From the NCBI RefSeq assembly GCF_030269765.1, contig NZ_BSTX01000004.1, forward strand, positions 628,990 to 692,989: a stretch of DNA of 64,000 nt, read 5' to 3'. Position numbers and translations under genes: made by a program. Positions 42,024 through 50,183 of the stretch are shown here, piece after piece (position 1 is the first letter of the stretch; each line of letters starts with the position of its first letter). The stretch comes from Actinorhabdospora filicis (GTDB lineage Bacteria; Actinomycetota; Actinomycetes; Mycobacteriales; Micromonosporaceae). The notes beneath the pieces were generated by a model that saw only the letters and a program-made list of their open reading frames with translations, was not told the DNA's origin and did no database searches.

Positions 42024-42506
42024 ATGAGATCGCATCCGGCGCTCGACGAGATCGACATGATGCTCCTGGACCTGCTGCAACGGGACGCCGCGCGGACCCT
42101 GCGCGAGCTCGGCGAGGACGTGGGACTCACGCCCAGCGCGGTGCAGCGCCGGATCGCGCGGTACAAGGCGGCCGGGCTGATCTCGGCGCAGGTCGCCGTC
42201 CTGGACCCGCACCGGCTGGGCCCGACGGTGCTGGCCAGCGTGATGCTGACGCTGGTGCGGGAGTCGATGGAGCACCACAAGGCGTTCACCGACCGGATGC
42301 GCGCGGCCCCCGAGGTCCAGCAGTGCTATCTGATCGCCGGGCCCTGGGACTACCTGGTGATGCTGGCGGCCAAGAGCCCCAGGCATTGCAGTGAGCTGGG
42401 CAACCGGCTGTTCAAGAGCGACGAGAACATCAAGCGCTACGAGACCTGCATCGTCTTCGACACCATCAAGGCCGGGCTGACGATCCCGCTGGGCGGCGGC
42501 CGGTGA
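42024..42506 (+). CDS. Lrp/AsnC family regulator
   Basis: 160 residues. Helix-turn-helix LDEIDMMLLDLLQRDAARTL, then LGEDVGLTPSAVQRRIARYK, followed by the RAM ligand-binding domain with YLIAGPWDYLVMLAAKSP and the final TCIVFDTIKAGLTIPL. ATG at 42024 gives the usual short N-terminus. It probably responds to an amino acid and controls the divergent PLP enzyme-EamA exporter unit, a common arrangement. Confidence 0.92.
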   Translation: MRSHPALDEIDMMLLDLLQRDAARTLRELGEDVGLTPSAVQRRIARYKAAGLISAQVAVLDPHRLGPTVLASVMLTLVRESMEHHKAFTDRMRAAPEVQQCYLIAGPWDYLVMLAAKSPRHCSELGNRLFKSDENIKRYETCIVFDTIKAGLTIPLGGGR

Positions 42507-42520
42507 TCCGGCCGCCGCCC
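42491..42520. terminator. strong bidirectional hairpin at end of Lrp gene
   Basis: Perfect 13-bp stem GGGCGGCGGCCGG / CCGGCCGCCGCCC with loop TGAT, spanning the Lrp stop codon (42504-42506). It lies between convergent genes. Confidence 0.6.
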
Positions 42521-42537
42521 TCGTGGTCCGCCGGGCT

Positions 42538-43344
42538 TCAGGACAGCTTGGCCCGGTAGGCGCGCAGGGCGAGGGGGAAGAACACCACCGCGATACCGGC
42601 GGCCCAGGCCAGCGACACCCACACCGAGTTGCCCACCGGCGTGCCGTTCAGCAGGGCGCGCGTCCCGTCGGCGAGGAACGTGATCGGGTTGAGGTTCTCC
42701 GCCCACCACTTCAGCGCGCCGGGCATCGAGTCGGTGCGCACGAAGGCGCTGGAGGTGAAGGACAGCGGCATCGCGATGACGAAACCGAACATCATGACCT
42801 TCTCCTCGGAACCGGCCAGCAGGCCCAGCAGCACGTTCAGCCACGACATCGCCAGGCTGAACACCACCAGCAGCGCCAGCGCGGCCAGCAGGCCCAGGAC
42901 GCCGCCGTGCAGGTCGAAGCCGATGAGCACGGCCAGGCCGACCATCAGGCCCAGCGCCCACACCTGCTTGACCATGTCGGCCAGGATCCGCCCGATCATC
43001 GGGACGGGCCGCGCCACCGGCAGGCTGCGGAAGCGGTCGTAGACGCCCTTCTCCACGTCGGCGTGCAGGCCGACGGCGGTGTTCAGCGAGGTGAACACCG
43101 AGTTCTGGACGATGATCCCGGCCAGCGCGTAGGTCAGGTACTCCTGCGGCGAACCGGCCATCTGGCCGCCGAAGACGTAGGTGAACAGCAGCAGGAACAT
43201 CACCGGCTGCACCGACAGGTCCAGCAGCTCGGCCGGATTGTGCTTGATGCGGACGAGGGTGCGCCAGGCGATCGACCAGGTGTTGCGGAACTGGGCGGAC
43301 AGGCCGGTCTGGCGGGCGGGGCTGGGGATCAGCAGGGTGGTCAT
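42538..43344 (-). CDS. ABC-2 type exporter permease (DrrB-like)
   Basis: 268 residues with six TMs of the ABC-2 family: FRNTWSIAWRTLVRIKHNPA, VMFLLLFTYVFGGQMAGSPQ, YLTYALAGIIVQNSVFTS and DVEKGVYDRFRSLPVARP, then MPLSFTSSAFVRTDSMPG. Similar to daunorubicin-resistance DrrB permeases. Start overlaps the ATPase gene stop by 4 nt (ATGA). Exports an unknown hydrophobic compound with the ATPase. Confidence 0.9.
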   Translation of the reverse strand: MTTLLIPSPARQTGLSAQFRNTWSIAWRTLVRIKHNPAELLDLSVQPVMFLLLFTYVFGGQMAGSPQEYLTYALAGIIVQNSVFTSLNTAVGLHADVEKGVYDRFRSLPVARPVPMIGRILADMVKQVWALGLMVGLAVLIGFDLHGGVLGLLAALALLVVFSLAMSWLNVLLGLLAGSEEKVMMFGFVIAMPLSFTSSAFVRTDSMPGALKWWAENLNPITFLADGTRALLNGTPVGNSVWVSLAWAAGIAVVFFPLALRAYRAKLS

Positions 43345-44309
43345 GCGAGGGCTTCTTCCATGGAGTCGGAGGAGTCGGCGGAGCGGCCGGTCAGGGTGAG
43401 GAACACTTCGTCGAGGCTCGGGCGGCGCAGCGAGAACTCCGCCACGTCCAGCCCCGCCTGGGACAGCCGCACGGCCGCCGCGGGCATCACGCCGCCGTCG
43501 GTCACCGGCACCGAGAGCCCTTCGCCCTCGGTGGCGACCTCGCGGCCGGTCACGTCGATGAGCAGGTTGCGCACGGCGGCCACGTCCACGCCGCGCTCGG
43601 GCCGCACGTACAGGACCTGCCCGCCGACCTTCGACTTCAGCTCCTCGGGCGCGCCGGTGGCGATGACCCGGCCGTGGTCGATGACGGCGATCTCGTCGGC
43701 GAGCTGGTCGGCCTCTTCGAGGTACTGGGTGGTCAGCAGGACGGTGACGCCCTCGGCGACCAGGTCGCGCACGATCTGCCACAGGTCGCCGCGGCTGCGC
43801 GGGTCCAGGCCGGTGGTGGGCTCGTCGAGGAACAGGATGCGGGGGCTGCCGACGAGCGAGGCGGCCAGGTCGAGGCGGCGCCGCATGCCGCCGGAGTAGT
43901 GCTTGGCGGCCTTGTTGGCCGCGTCGGTCAGCTTGAAGCGCTCCAGCAGCTCCATGCCGCGCGCCCGGGCGTCGCGGCGGGAGAAGCCGAGGAGCCGCCC
44001 GATCAGCAGCAGGTTCTCGATGCCGGTGAGGGCCTCGTCGACGGCCGCGTACTGGCCGGTCAGCCCGATCAGGCCGCGGACGGCGGCGGCGTCCTTCAGG
44101 ACGTCGTGCCCGGCGACGGTGGCGTGCCCGGCGTCGGGCCGCAGGAGGGTGGTCAGGATGCGCACGGCGGTGGTCTTGCCCGCCCCGTTGGGGCCGAGGA
44201 CGCCGTGCACGGTGCCGGTCTTGACGGCCAGGTCGATCCCGGCCAGGGCCTTGGTGTCCTTGAAGCTCTTCGTGAGCCCCTCGGCCCAGATCGCGTATCC
44301 GTTGCTCAT
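43341..44309 (-). CDS. ABC-2 exporter ATPase (DrrA-like)
   Basis: 322 residues. Motifs: Walker A GVLGPNGAGKTTAVRIL, Q-loop LTGQYAAVDEALTG, signature HYSGGMRRRLDLAASL, Walker B ILFLDEPTTGLDPRSR, switch TTQYLEEADQLAD (Gln in place of the usual switch His, as in DrrA proteins), and the DrrA-type C-terminal domain ending SLDEVFLTLTGRSAD. No Shine-Dalgarno; CAACCT ends 7 nt before the ATG. Four TGCCAGC-type heptamers lie just upstream. It forms a two-gene unit with the permease. Confidence 0.92.
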   Translation of the reverse strand: MSNGYAIWAEGLTKSFKDTKALAGIDLAVKTGTVHGVLGPNGAGKTTAVRILTTLLRPDAGHATVAGHDVLKDAAAVRGLIGLTGQYAAVDEALTGIENLLLIGRLLGFSRRDARARGMELLERFKLTDAANKAAKHYSGGMRRRLDLAASLVGSPRILFLDEPTTGLDPRSRGDLWQIVRDLVAEGVTVLLTTQYLEEADQLADEIAVIDHGRVIATGAPEELKSKVGGQVLYVRPERGVDVAAVRNLLIDVTGREVATEGEGLSVPVTDGGVMPAAAVRLSQAGLDVAEFSLRRPSLDEVFLTLTGRSADSSDSMEEALA

Positions 44310-44331
44310 GGAACACAGGTTGCGCGGGGCC

Positions 44332-44370
44332 GCTGGCAGCGCGCTGGCACGGCGCTGGCGCGTGCTGACA
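44332..44370 (-). promoter_or_regulatory. four direct heptamer repeats, SARP-operator-like
   Basis: On the minus strand TGTCAGC, CGCCAGC, TGCCAGC, TGCCAGC occur at 44370, 44360, 44349 and 44338, with periods of 10, 11 and 11 bp. The downstream CAACCT and leaderless ATG (44309) follow. Heptamers at 11-bp spacing next to a -10 are the layout bound by SARP activators. Confidence 0.55.
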
Positions 44371-44392
44371 GGGCCTCCGTCAGCGCGAAAGA

Positions 44393-44422
44393 GGCCCGGG
44401 ACGCGGTGAGGCGTCCCGGGCC
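44393..44422 (-). terminator. terminator after YhgE gene
   Basis: Perfect 12-bp stem GGCCCGGGACGC / GCGTCCCGGGCC with a 6-nt loop, followed on the minus strand by TCTTTC. It lies 31 bp after the YhgE stop. Confidence 0.75.
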
Positions 44423-44452
44423 TTCCCCTCCCTGGGGTCAAGCGAGTGAGTC

Positions 44453-46294
44453 CTACATCTCCACGGCGGGCTTCAGCCGCATCATGTTCCAGCGCCGCTG
44501 GGCGTGCACCGTCAGCGTCGAGGCGCCCACCGCGATCAGGAAGATCGCGCCGAGGATCGCCGCGTCGCGGGCCACGTGCCAGCCGACGCCGCCGGAGATC
44601 GTGACGCGCAGGGCGTCCACGAAGTAGGTCATCGGCAGGAACGGGTGGATGGCCCGGAAGAACGCCGGGGCGGTCTCGATCGGGTAGAGGCCGCCGCACG
44701 CGGTGAGCTGGAGCATCAGCAGCACCAGGATCAGCACGTCGCCGACGGCGTCCAGGGCCAGCCGCAGGAAGTGCGCGATGGCCGAGAAGCACATCACCCC
44801 CAGCACGACCATCCCGATGGTGCCCAGCACGTTCACCGGCTTCAGGCCGAGCCCGACGTCGACGACGACGTAGAGCACCAGGCCACCGGCGATGCCGAGG
44901 AGACCGGCCGGGAGCCAGCCGCCCAGGGCCACGGTGAACGCGTTCACCTTCGCCGCGGCGGCGCGGGCGTTGAACGTGCGCAGCAGCAGGAAGGCCACCA
45001 GGCCGAAGACCCACAGCGCGATCGCGAAGAAGAACGGCGCCAGGCCGCGCCCGTACACCCCGGCCGGGTGCTCGTTGGTGGTGTTGACGCCGACGGGCGA
45101 GCCGAGCACGTCGGCCTTGGCCGCGTTGTCGGCGGAGTCGCCGCTGGGCAGCTTCGAGACCGCCGAGGCCAGGCCGGAGGACAGCTGCGAGGAGCCGGTC
45201 TTGAGCTGGTCGGTGCCCGCGGCGAGCTGGTCGGCGCCGGTCTTGGCGGTGCCCACGCCCTCGTTGACCTGGCGCGCGCCGTCGGCGACCTGCTTGGCGC
45301 CGTCGGTGAGCTGCTGGACCTTGCCGGCGGCGTCCCCGATCTGGCCGGGGGACAGGCTCTGGATGGTCTTGTTGGCGCCCTGGATGGTGCCGTTGACGTT
45401 GTCGGCGCGCCCGGCGATGCCGGTCAGGCGCGAGCAGATCTCACCGTCGGGGTCCTGTTTGCAGGCCAGGTCCTTGACGCGGTTGATGTCGGTGTCGATG
45501 GTGCCGGACACCTCGGCGGCGCTGGCCATGCTGTCCTGCACGCCCGGCAGCGCGTCCTGGGCGAACTTCGCGATCGGCTGGACGGCGCCGTTCAGCTGGT
45601 TGGCGCCGTCGGAGACCTGCTGCGCGCCGGTGGCGACCTGGCTGGAGCCGTTGTCCAGGGTGCCCAGCCCGTCGGCGAGCTTGTGCGCGCCGTCGGAGGC
45701 CGCCGCCGAGCCCGAGGCCAGTTGCGAGGCGCCGTTGGCGGCGTCGGCGAGACCGGTGTGCAGCTCGCCGAGGCTGCCGAACATGGTCGTGGCGAAGGTG
45801 GTGTAGGCGGCGGTGTTGATCTGGTTCTGGAGCTGCGATTTCACCGTCTCGGCCATCATGCCGATGATGAAGCCGTTGGCGTCGTCGAGGGTGATGTCGA
45901 TCGAGGCCCGTTCGGGTGACTGCCCGGCGAGGCTGGCCAGCTTCGCGGAGAAGTCACTGGGGACGGTGATCGAGAAGTAGTACTCCCCGGACTCCATGCC
46001 CTTCTTCGCCTCGTCGGCGTCCACGAACTCCCACTTGAAGATGGGCGTGGCCTTCAGCTGCGCGACGAACTCGTCCCCGGCATTGAGCTGCTTGCCGTCC
46101 ACGGTGGCCGGCTGGTCCTCGTTGACCACGGCGACCGGGACCTTGTCCAGCCCGCCGTAGGGGTCCCAGTTGGACCACAGGTACAGCGAGCCGTACAGCA
46201 GCGGCACGAAGACGATCATGCCGAGGGCGAGCTTGCGCATGACGGGCTGGGAGAACCGCCGGAACTCCAGCAGCGCGAGGCGAAGGGCTTTCAT
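44453..46294 (-). CDS. YhgE/Pip family membrane protein
   Basis: 613 residues. TM1 (about 22-40, LALGMIVFVPLLYGSLYLWS) is followed by VPVAVVNEDQPATVDGKQLNAG, the family's extracytoplasmic domain, and a long coiled-coil-like region with many repeats of the type A.G..QLA.G...L..G. Five C-terminal TMs close the protein (FFFAIALWVFGLVAFLLL onward). The family includes phage-infection proteins and ABC-2-like exporters such as type VII-linked EsaA relatives. ATG overlaps the ATPase stop by one base (TGATG). It probably works with that ATPase-like protein. Confidence 0.9.
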   Translation of the reverse strand: MKALRLALLEFRRFSQPVMRKLALGMIVFVPLLYGSLYLWSNWDPYGGLDKVPVAVVNEDQPATVDGKQLNAGDEFVAQLKATPIFKWEFVDADEAKKGMESGEYYFSITVPSDFSAKLASLAGQSPERASIDITLDDANGFIIGMMAETVKSQLQNQINTAAYTTFATTMFGSLGELHTGLADAANGASQLASGSAAASDGAHKLADGLGTLDNGSSQVATGAQQVSDGANQLNGAVQPIAKFAQDALPGVQDSMASAAEVSGTIDTDINRVKDLACKQDPDGEICSRLTGIAGRADNVNGTIQGANKTIQSLSPGQIGDAAGKVQQLTDGAKQVADGARQVNEGVGTAKTGADQLAAGTDQLKTGSSQLSSGLASAVSKLPSGDSADNAAKADVLGSPVGVNTTNEHPAGVYGRGLAPFFFAIALWVFGLVAFLLLRTFNARAAAAKVNAFTVALGGWLPAGLLGIAGGLVLYVVVDVGLGLKPVNVLGTIGMVVLGVMCFSAIAHFLRLALDAVGDVLILVLLMLQLTACGGLYPIETAPAFFRAIHPFLPMTYFVDALRVTISGGVGWHVARDAAILGAIFLIAVGASTLTVHAQRRWNMMRLKPAVEM

Positions 46295-47100
46295 CAGTTG
46301 GTCTCCTCGTCGCGCTGGGCGATGGTCTCGGCGCGGTGCTGGCCGGTGTGGTGAGGCGGAGCGGGCTCCACGCGCGGCACGATCCGGGTGGGCGTGTCGG
46401 CGTCGACGGGCGCGTTGGGGAGGTGCACGGTCACGTCGGCGATGCCGGGCTGCGCGGTGGTCGCGATGACGAGGTGCCCGTGCTGGGCGAGCTGCCGCAG
46501 GGCCGTCCACACGCGATGGACGTTGGGGCGGTCCAGGCCCTTGTCCACGTCGTCGATGGCGATGATCGGGCGGTGCTCGGCGGTGGCCAGCGCGAGGGTG
46601 AACAGGACCTTGGTGGGCGCGTCCAGGTGCCCGAAGCGGGTGCCGGAGTCGGGGTTGATGCCGAACAGCGCGCAGGCCTCCACGATGGACGCCGGGGTGA
46701 TCTCGGCGCCGCCGATCAGCAGCCGCTCGGAGGTGAGCGCGCCGACCGTCAGGTGCTCGTCGGGGACGATGACCGGCCCGGCGGAGGCGATCGCGGCGTA
46801 CTCGCGGATGCGCTTGGGCTCGTCGTGGCCGTCCACCGTGACCGAGCCGGTGGAGTGCTTGAAGCGGCCGGTGAGGCTCAGCAGCAGCGAGGTGCGGCCG
46901 GTGTCGCCCTGGCCGACGATCGCGAGCAGCTGCCCGCGCTCGGCGGTGACGTTCACGCCGTCGAAGATGGGGCCCTCGGGCCCCTTCGCGGACAGGTTCC
47001 GCGCGGTGAGGAACGCCGGTACGTCCATGCTGCCGTAATCCACAGTGGGCAGCACGGTGGTCTCGTCGGTCATCTCCTCATGATCACAGCTTTTTGACAC
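46294..47100 (-). CDS. degenerate ABC-type ATPase partner of YhgE
   Basis: 268 residues. An ABC-like core carries altered motifs: Walker A reads GQGDTGRTS with Arg for the invariant Lys (about residues 63-71), Walker B IIAIDDVDKGLDRP has Asp in place of the catalytic Glu, and the signature region is FGHLDAPTKVLFTLALAT rather than LSGGQ. An acidic/Pro-rich C-terminal tail follows. The GTG at 47100 is chosen because TAACAT ends 6 nt upstream; ATG 47073 has AGGAG directly abutting it and is the alternative. It may bind but not readily hydrolyse nucleotide. Confidence 0.8.
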   Translation of the reverse strand: MSKSCDHEEMTDETTVLPTVDYGSMDVPAFLTARNLSAKGPEGPIFDGVNVTAERGQLLAIVGQGDTGRTSLLLSLTGRFKHSTGSVTVDGHDEPKRIREYAAIASAGPVIVPDEHLTVGALTSERLLIGGAEITPASIVEACALFGINPDSGTRFGHLDAPTKVLFTLALATAEHRPIIAIDDVDKGLDRPNVHRVWTALRQLAQHGHLVIATTAQPGIADVTVHLPNAPVDADTPTRIVPRVEPAPPHHTGQHRAETIAQRDEETN

Positions 47101-47106
47101 ACAGCT

Positions 47107-47128
47107 ATGTTACTCACGAGTACGGTAA
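47107..47128 (-). promoter_or_regulatory. promoter and palindrome of YhgE operon
   Basis: -10-like TAACAT (47107-47112, minus strand) lies 6 nt before the GTG. It overlaps a dyad TACTC-AC-GAGTA (47111-47122), itself inside TTAC-N11-GTAA (47110-47128). The dyad resembles operators of TetR regulators that often accompany such operons, but no regulator gene is adjacent. Confidence 0.5.
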
Positions 47129-47229
47129 GAGAATTCGACCCGATTCGGGGGGATCGGTCCAGGTTCGCACCCGGCCATCGTGCACGGTGAGCGACCGGCC
47201 CGGGACGCGTCGCGGTCGAGTGTGGACCG

Positions 47230-48147
47230 TTACACCGCGGCCGCGATCAGCGAGCCGATGGCGCTCACCACGTCCAGCGCGTCCTCGTAGTCGGTGTGCC
47301 CGCTGGTGAGGATCGCGACGAACACGTCCGGCTCGCCGGGCGTCTCGATCATGCCGACCGAGTGGGCCAGCCAGCGCCCGTCGAGGTTGTCGCGCCAGTC
47401 CCAGCCGTTCTTCAGGCGCACCACCGAGCCCGGCACCGACAGCCGGTCCACGCCCCAGACCTGCTCGGAGACCACCGAGGCGGTCAGCTCGCGGATGAGC
47501 GCCACCTCGTCCTCGGACAGCACGCCCGGGTACATCACCGCGTGCCACAGCCGCACCTGGTCGGCCGCCGAGGTGCTCACCGCGCCCCAGTCCCAGCCCG
47601 CCTCGGTCTCGCTCAGCCCGAAGGCCTCGTTCGCCTTCGACAGCCCCGCCGGGCCGCCGATGTCGCCGTAGAGCTCGTTGGTGGCGTCATTGTCGGACAG
47701 CGTGATCATGTCGCTGGCCATGTCCCGCTGATCGCGGGTGAGCGGGGCGTCCTGCAGATAGAGCAGCGTGGCGAGGATGTCGACCTTCACGATCGAGGCG
47801 GTCTCGAAGCGCAGCTCGGGGTGGTAGTCGAAGAACTCCTCGCCGACGCTCACGCGCACCGAACCGGCCAGCTCCGGGTGCAGCGCGAGATAGGCGTCCA
47901 GGGACTCGGTGAGCTCGCCGGCGTCCACCAGTGGCGCGGCCGGTTCGGCCTGCGGCAGCACCGACGGCGCGGCGGCGGCCATCCCCGGGGAGGGCGGATT
48001 CTGGACCATGATGAGCGTCACGGCCGCGGCCACGGCGAGGAAGCCGAGCGCGGCTGCGCGCAGCGGCTTGCGTTTCCAGGCCTGCCGGGGCGCCCACGAG
48101 AAGGCGACCCAGGCCAGATCCCGGATGAACTCCAAGATCTTGCGCAT
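47230..48147 (-). CDS. class A beta-lactamase-fold serine hydrolase
   Basis: 305 residues. N-terminal TM/signal anchor (about 30-48) and Pro/Ala linker are followed by a penicillin-binding fold: Ser118-x-x-Lys121 in FETASIVKVDIL, SDN motif 151-153 in TLSDNDATNEL, and K-N-G 246-248 in VVRLKNGWDW in place of KTG. The absence of a clear omega-loop Glu and the KNG triad suggest a peptidoglycan-linked serine hydrolase rather than a true beta-lactamase. ATG at 48147 with GAGGA 5-6 nt upstream. It lies 37 bp after the epimerase gene in the same direction. Confidence 0.82.
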   Translation of the reverse strand: MRKILEFIRDLAWVAFSWAPRQAWKRKPLRAAALGFLAVAAAVTLIMVQNPPSPGMAAAAPSVLPQAEPAAPLVDAGELTESLDAYLALHPELAGSVRVSVGEEFFDYHPELRFETASIVKVDILATLLYLQDAPLTRDQRDMASDMITLSDNDATNELYGDIGGPAGLSKANEAFGLSETEAGWDWGAVSTSAADQVRLWHAVMYPGVLSEDEVALIRELTASVVSEQVWGVDRLSVPGSVVRLKNGWDWRDNLDGRWLAHSVGMIETPGEPDVFVAILTSGHTDYEDALDVVSAIGSLIAAAV

Positions 48148-48184
48148 CGGTCCTCGGGGAGGGGTGCGGGGACGGCTTGCCAGG

Positions 48185-49219
48185 CTACGCGATCACGACG
48201 CCCGGCCGCAGCCGCCGATCCAGCAGCCCATCGGCCTGGAGGCGGCGAATCCGGCGAATCCGCAGATAACGATCCTCGAACTCGGCCAGATTCAGCCGTT
48301 CGGACCGGTACGCCTCGGTGAGCTCCCGGACACCCTCCGCGAGTGTCCACCGGGGACGGAACGACGGGATGTCGGCGGCGATCCGGTCGCACGCCACCCG
48401 GTAGCCCTGATCGTCGCCGTACGGGTCCGGCGTGAACCCCACGCGCCCGCCCACCGTCTCCTCGATCAGCCGGGCGATGTCGCCGAGCCGGTGGTTCTCC
48501 GTCTTCACGCCCACGTGATAGGCCCGGTTGTGCCAGATCTCCCGGCGCGTGCCCAGGACGGCGGCGTAGGCCCGCGCGATGTCGCTCACGTGCGTCAAGG
48601 GCCGCCAGGCGTCCGGATCGCCCCGCACGTTGATCCGGCCCGCGACCAGCGCGAACGCGACCAGGTTGTTCACCAGCAGATCACCGCGCAGCTTCGGGGC
48701 GATCCCGTAGGCGGTGGTGTTGCGCAGGAAGACCGGGGAGAACTCGTCATCGGCCAGCGCCGCGATGCGCCGCTCGGCCAGCACCTTCGACTCGCCATAA
48801 GGCGTCACCGGGGCGAAGGACACCCCCTCGTCGATCCACCCCGCGCTGCCCGCCCCGTACATCGAGCACGTCGAGGAGAACAGGAACCGCGGCACCCCCG
48901 CCGTCTTCGCCGCCCGGGCCAGCCGGACGGCCGCGTGGTAGTTGATGTCGTAGGTCACCGAGGGATTCAGGTTTCCCAGCGGGTCGTTGCTCAGGGCCGC
49001 CAGATGCACCACCGCGTCGAAACCCGCGCAGTGCTCGAAGGTGACGTCCCGCACGTCCATCCGCAGGGTCGGGACCTCCGGTGGTGTCGCGCCCGGTGGG
49101 AAGGCGCAGTCGCGGAACCAGCCGGGGTCGAGGCCGATGACGTCGTGACCGGCGGTGAGGAGGAGGGGGAGGAGGGCGGAGCCGACGTAGCCTTCGTGGC
49201 CGGTGAGCAGGATGCGCAT
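48185..49219 (-). CDS. NAD-dependent epimerase/dehydratase (nucleotide-sugar type)
   Basis: 344 residues, extended short-chain dehydrogenase. N-terminal Rossmann motif ILLTGHEGYVGSALLPLLL, DVRDV, VVHLAALSNDP, catalytic FSSTCSMYG and YxxxK in TPYGESKVLAERR are all visible; the C-terminal part with RSERLNLAEFEDRYLRIRRI resembles UDP-glucose 4-epimerase relatives in surface-polysaccharide loci. ATG at 49219 has GGAGGTG 3 nt upstream. The sugar substrate is unknown; no glycosyltransferases are nearby. Confidence 0.88.
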   Translation of the reverse strand: MRILLTGHEGYVGSALLPLLLTAGHDVIGLDPGWFRDCAFPPGATPPEVPTLRMDVRDVTFEHCAGFDAVVHLAALSNDPLGNLNPSVTYDINYHAAVRLARAAKTAGVPRFLFSSTCSMYGAGSAGWIDEGVSFAPVTPYGESKVLAERRIAALADDEFSPVFLRNTTAYGIAPKLRGDLLVNNLVAFALVAGRINVRGDPDAWRPLTHVSDIARAYAAVLGTRREIWHNRAYHVGVKTENHRLGDIARLIEETVGGRVGFTPDPYGDDQGYRVACDRIAADIPSFRPRWTLAEGVRELTEAYRSERLNLAEFEDRYLRIRRIRRLQADGLLDRRLRPGVVIA

Positions 49220-49350
49220 TTCACCTCCCGGGTTTGGGGGTGGGTTCTCGCGGTTCGTTCGCGGGCTCGGGAGGGTGAGGGTAGGGGAGGCCGGATCCCG
49301 TCGGGAGGTGGGTGACGGGAATCCGACGCTCGGTTTGGCTTTCTCGGGGC

Positions 49351-49638
49351 TTAGCTTTCGCGGAGGGTGCTCAGGCGGGACTGGTACTCCTCGGCGTCGA
49401 TCTCGCCACGGGCGAAGCGGTCGCGGAGGACGCTCTCGGCGTTGACCTGGGGGGCCTGGGCGGCGCGTTCGGCCTGACCGCGCCAGAAGGCGCGGCGACG
49501 GCGGCCGAAGACGAGGCCGAGGGTGACGAAGACGGCGATCCAGAAGAGGGGGAAGAGGAGGAACCAGGGGCCGGGGCCGCCATGCCAGCCGTAGTGGTCG
49601 GTGGTGGAGGCGGTGGCGAGGAGGGCTTGGGTGAACAT
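49351..49638 (-). CDS. small membrane protein with SHOCT domain
   Basis: 95 residues. A TM segment (about 25-44, WFLLFPLFWIAVFVTLGLVF) is followed by a basic stretch RRRRAFWRG and a C-terminal SHOCT motif (LRDRFARGEIDAEEYQSRLSTL). SHOCT domains are short oligomerisation modules at the C-termini of membrane proteins. ATG at 49638 with AAGGAG 6 nt upstream. Stand-alone gene; function unknown. Confidence 0.85.
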   Translation of the reverse strand: MFTQALLATASTTDHYGWHGGPGPWFLLFPLFWIAVFVTLGLVFGRRRRAFWRGQAERAAQAPQVNAESVLRDRFARGEIDAEEYQSRLSTLRES

Positions 49639-50009
49639 TGCTTGCTCCTTGGTGGAGTTGGTGGGTTGGGTGAGCTGAGCTGGGTGGGCGATCTATGTCC
49701 AGCGTGGGGTTTTTGGCGGGGGATCGCGTCGGCTCGGGGGCGGCTGTCGGGGTACTTCGGGGGGAGTACGGGGGATCCCTGGGGGGCTCTGCCCCGGCCC
49801 CTGCTCCTCGCCCTTACCCCGAGCGCGTCTCCCCGCGCTTCTCGCCCGCCCCCACGGGTCGCCCTCACCCGATTCCCTGCGCTGCGGCTATGTCACGGTC
49901 GCCGTCTGGTCAGGGCTTTCAGCCCTAGGACCCGACCAGGGGTGCGGCCCCTGGACGCCGGACCTCTCTCGGGAGGCGTCTCCTCCTCTGGCCGGCCAAA
50001 GCGACGCTG

Positions 50010-50071
50010 AACGCAGAACCTGGGGGTGTCAAGACGGAAGGGCGTGTCTTGACACCCCCAGAACCTGCGTT
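50010..50071. repeat. 26-bp inverted repeat, long hairpin
   Basis: Left arm 50010-50035 and right arm 50046-50071 match in 23 of 26 positions; the inner 14 bp (GGGGGTGTCAAGAC / GTCTTGACACCCCC) and outer 7 bp (AACGCAG / CTGCGTT) are perfect. Loop of 10 nt. AGAACCT also occurs directly in both arms. Confidence 0.85.
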
Positions 50072-50183
50072 CTGAAACCACGTCTGGCCGACCGACGGAG
50101 GATCCACCTCTCCTATCCCGAGTCACCCCAGCGGATCTGGTCTCGGGCCCGTGTTGTCGTGCGGCTTACGGGCCGTCTCGGTC

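Noticed and set aside
47230..48147. Beta-lactamase resistance gene
   Set aside because: SxxK and SDN are present but the third motif is KNG and no clear omega-loop Glu is seen; called only as a serine hydrolase.
50010..50071. Insertion sequence or MITE ends
   Set aside because: The inverted repeat has only a 10-nt loop and no target-site duplication or transposase; better described as a hairpin.
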